Shown here in pieces: positions 60,901 through 64,000 of a DNA stretch of 64,000 nucleotides. Under the pieces are notes generated by a model. The model saw only the letters and a list, made by a program, of their open reading frames with translations, ran no database searches and was not told the origin of the DNA. Both the position numbers and the translations under genes were made by a program. Every line of letters starts with the position of its first letter. Position 1 is the first letter of the stretch. This DNA is from Agelaius tricolor (taxonomy: Eukaryota > Chordata > Aves > Passeriformes > Icteridae): contig JALJCS010000004.1 in NCBI GenBank assembly GCA_023055355.1, forward strand, positions 23,939,244 through 24,003,243. The letters are read 5' to 3'.

Positions 60901-61004
60901 CAAGGTCCAGTGAAACCTGTAATACTTCTGCAATGAGGCAACTACCTTGGGAAGTACCTCTACGAAGGGAGAGTGAAACAGATTGGAAACAGGGTGAATG
61001 GCCA
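57946..61004. other. Intergenic spacer, nothing coding recognised
   Basis: AT-rich, including a run of 16-bp AT repeats at 60699-60768. A 121-codon reading frame at 58904-59269 is pyrimidine-rich and hydrophobic by composition, with no recognisable domain. Confidence 0.7.
60699..60768 (+). repeat. AT-rich tandem repeat, intergenic
   Basis: Four imperfect copies of TTTAAATATATAATTA. Confidence 0.85.
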
Positions 61005-61886
61005 GGCCCAAAATATTGTGATCACTAGTGGTTTATACAGTGGTAAACACTGGGGCCAGTAGTGTTTCACATGTCATCCATGGCCTGGACATTGAGACAG
61101 AGCGCACCTTCAGGAAGTTTGCAGAGGAAGCAAAACTGGGACAATTAGCATAAACATCAGAGGCACTTTGCCATGCTGGAGAATTGGGCTGGGAATCATC
61201 TCCTGATGTGCAAAAGGGCATAAGAGAAAGATTTGTCTCTTGAGAAAGATGCACCAGGACATTCTGGGGGCTATTCAGCTGCAAAGTATCATTGCAGAGA
61301 ACGACCTGAGGGACAGTGGACACTGAGTTGAAGATGATCAAACAGCCCCTGGAGCTGCAATATGCCAACTGTTGTCAGCAGATTGAGTGAAGTGATCCTT
61401 CCTCTCTGGTAAGCACTGGTGAGGTACATCTGGAGTTCTGGGTGAAGAAGAGATACAAACATCCTGGCGTAAGCCTGGTGCAGGGTCTAGAAGGTGATAA
61501 AGGGACTGAAGCATCTGTCATGTGAGGAGAGAGTGAGAGAGCTGGAAGTGACCACCCTGGAGAGATTGGCTCAGGGAGATCTTAAACATGTGTATAAATG
61601 GCATATGGGAGACAATGAAAAAAGAGGGAGATATGCTCCTTTTACTGCTGCCTGATGGAAAACAAAAGACTATAGGCACAAATTTAAAAACCATTACATT
61701 TTTTCTAACATAAAAATATTTTTATATTGTGAGGATGGCCAAACACCAGCAGTGTTTGCCCTGAGAGGCTGTGGAGTTTTCTTCTGTGGAGATACTCAAA
61801 ACCCAGTTTGGTAGCACTAGTTGAGCAGTAGGTTCCAAGAGATGACCTTAAGTCGTTCTCTGCCTTAATGATTCTTTGATTCTGCT
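61005..61886 (+). mobile_element. CR1 LINE 3' fragment, intergenic
   Basis: Starts near the transcriptase palm (frame reads RKFAEEAKLG at about 61112-61141, where active elements have FADDTKLG) and runs through 'gagagagctggaagtgacca' to a 3' end resembling 'gacctt-aagtcgttctctgcc' and ATGATTCTTTGATTCTG. A run of unrelated AT-rich sequence interrupts it near 61670-61730. No open frame remains. Confidence 0.85.
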
Positions 61887-62048
61887 AGGTTTTGGTGGAG
61901 ATGAGAACAATATGCTTTTTCACTTGCTTATGTGCAGTGTGTGTGCTGCTGTTTTTCTGGAAAACAGAAGCTTAGCTCCTGAATTCTCTGAGTAGTGGTC
62001 ATATAGGTATTTATAAGGGCCTAGTTTGGTGGTAGGAAGGAGGAAAGA

Positions 62049-62102
62049 GGAGAAGAATAAGGAAAAGGAGAAGAATAAGGAAAAGGAGAAGAATAAGGAA
62101 AA
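62049..62102 (+). repeat. Three exact 18-bp purine-rich tandem units
   Basis: GGAGAAGAATAAGGAAAA repeated three times without mismatch at 62049, 62067 and 62085, following a purine-rich lead-in. Confidence 0.95.
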
Positions 62103-63271
62103 GTTCATTCTTTGTTTATTCTGCCCAGGGCTATCACCAATTTTTATCAATGTGACACAAATTTCAGTTAGTTAATGGTATTCAACAAGTTCCTATGAGC
62201 CTGTACATACTGAACAATTAATACATTCTAATATCCAAATGAGAAAGTGTTATTTTATCTGTCACTTAACATATATTCATAAATAATCATGCATACAAAC
62301 ATATTAAATCATGGAGAAGAGTAATGAGTAATTTTCAAGTCCTGGCAACCAGCAGGATTCAATTGGAATATGCTGTTTGGCCTACTTGGCCCTATTAAAA
62401 CTTTCGAAGAAGGGGCAGCATGTCCTTTTTAATCTGTTTCTCAATGAATAGTAGTAAATAAATGAACATGAGATTGGTGGGTATGACAAATTATTATGCA
62501 CACTGACAACTTATAAACACTGCATTGCTTAGGGAATTACTATATGAATATATACAAGCAATTACATGTTTTAAATTATTTATTTCATTTTACAAATAAT
62601 ATACCACCGAAGTGGAAATTGATAAAAAAGAGAATACAAATACAATATTATATCAACTTTTTACTGAACTTATTAAGTGGAGGGCTCCTTAATGAGGAAA
62701 TTAATGAATGAAGCAGTTCATTATGGCTAAGCATTCTTTGTTGTCGTTAAGAATTTGCTGGCATAGACCTGTTATAGTCAGTTTAATTATGATTAATTTC
62801 TTATCTTGAATTCCATCTCCATTCAGATCTGAGAAACAAATGCAAACCCTATTACATGATCAAAGTTCATAAAATAGGGTAAGCTGCTGATGACCTTATA
62901 TTTTATTCATTTTCACATTCATATTTATCCGTTTTTATAAGAACTACTGTTAATCTTTCAATAGTTTTTAAAAATGCATTTATTCATGGTATGTTATACA
63001 ATCTCTTGCTCTTCTTAGAAGCAGGATCCTATGTTCAAGATTAAATGTCTCAACAGCTCTATTAGTCTTTTTCAAATTCAGTAACTACTATTTATTATCA
63101 ATTTAAAGAAAGATAATCTACTCTTAGTCTCAAAGATTTACTCCAAGTAATACTTACTAGATTGTCTAATTTTAATTGGTTTTATTTAGCCAAAGAACTC
63201 ATAAGCATCAGTGCAAATTGTACTTCAGCTGTAATCAAGGTTTAATCTCTCAGCTCTGTGGGGTTTTTTTC

Positions 63272-63286
63272 TGTGTGTGTGTGTGT
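63272..63286 (+). repeat. Short GT run
   Basis: About seven GT units. A minor microsatellite. Confidence 0.85.
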
Positions 63287-64000
63287 CCATGAATTGATGA
63301 ATGGGGAGTATTTTTAATTAGTTTGTGTTTCTAAGAGCCTGTCAATAATAATTGGTCCACAATTTCCAGTATTTAACTATATATGGAATCAATAAAGTCT
63401 CATCCACTTATGACCTAATAGTTCAATCTAAAATAGATCCCATGCTGTCTTTGGTTGTATGGTACTGGTTACATTAATGTTATCATTTTATTCTCTAATT
63501 TACTTCACAAAATACCTTAAAAAATTGTGCAGTCAGACTCTCCATCTGTAATTCCTCTTCCCTTCAAGCCTCTACCTTTCCAGAGAATTATAGGTCTAAA
63601 AAAAATGAAATTTCTTTGGCTTTCATTAAACATGAAACTGAAAGAACTGCATGGTTTGAGTACACATTTGAGTCATGGGCTCTAGAGAATGCAGGAAGCA
63701 ATTCTATAGTGTCCCAGCTTTACTGCTTCCATTGCTCACACAAAACTTTGTTTTCTCTTGCAGAGTTTCAAAACAAATTGTTTTGCTATTCCTATAAAAA
63801 TCAACATATGGGATGATTTGGAAACAAAAAAAAAAAATTTCACCTACTTCCCCAATGTATTTATATATAAGCCGACAGCAATATGAAAATTAAAACACAA
63901 TCTTGTAGAACCTTTATAAGACCCATACTCTAACACTAAGGGGAATTGGGATCTGCAACTTCTTTTTTATGTAACTTCTAATAATTCTTAAGATGTTATC

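Larger units (their letters stand above)
61887..64000. other. Intergenic spacer at the window end, nothing coding recognised
   Basis: AT-rich single-copy sequence with an 18-bp purine tandem repeat (62049-62102), a GT run (63272-63286) and an A run near 63829. No exon, RNA gene or mobile element was identified. Confidence 0.7.

Noticed and set aside
1..64000. tRNA or rRNA genes, CRISPR arrays, prokaryotic operons, prophage or a defence system
   Set aside because: None of the expected structures (cloverleaf boxes, spaced identical repeats, tightly packed genes with ribosome-binding sites) is seen; the gene structure is plainly that of a vertebrate.

Overview
The window is vertebrate nuclear DNA, most likely from a bird and possibly a songbird. 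It holds many short AG/GT-bounded exons in long introns, one CpG island, repeated CR1-type LINE fragments with the 8-bp tail repeats typical of avian CR1, and a 550-bp solo LTR of a kind I associate with passerine endogenous retroviruses. No prokaryotic gene arrangement is present.

Positions 17-45135 (minus strand) carry the 5' part of one gene that I identify as VPS13A (chorein), a bridge-like lipid-transfer protein. I could place 29 consecutive coding exons. Their lengths sum to 3154 nt, the frame stays open across every junction, and they encode residues 1-1051 of a protein of about 3,170 residues. The gene continues past position 1. The start codon lies in a CpG island (about 44440-45400) that contains GC boxes and no evident TATA box. 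Intron 1 is 8.3 kb, introns 18 and 28 are under 80 bp, and intron 19 uses a GC donor. A VAP-binding FFAT-like motif lies in exon 25, next to the poorly conserved exon 24 linker.

The introns contain CR1 fragments: head-to-head in intron 23, two in tandem in intron 20, and one in intron 14. Intron 23 also has a probable solo LTR, intron 19 has a 100-bp direct repeat near its two ends, and several hairpins and microsatellites occur. Upstream of the gene, 45136-64000 shows no recognisable protein-coding exon. It holds a promoter-proximal CR1, the solo LTR with a 5-bp target-site duplication, further decayed CR1 copies (one with a 255-codon reverse-transcriptase reading frame whose catalytic acidic pair is lost), and AT-rich single-copy sequence.

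I found no new multi-gene system. The points most worth checking are the GC-AG intron, the open in-frame leader upstream of the start codon, the CR1 abutting the promoter, the repeats flanking intron 19, and the LTRs.
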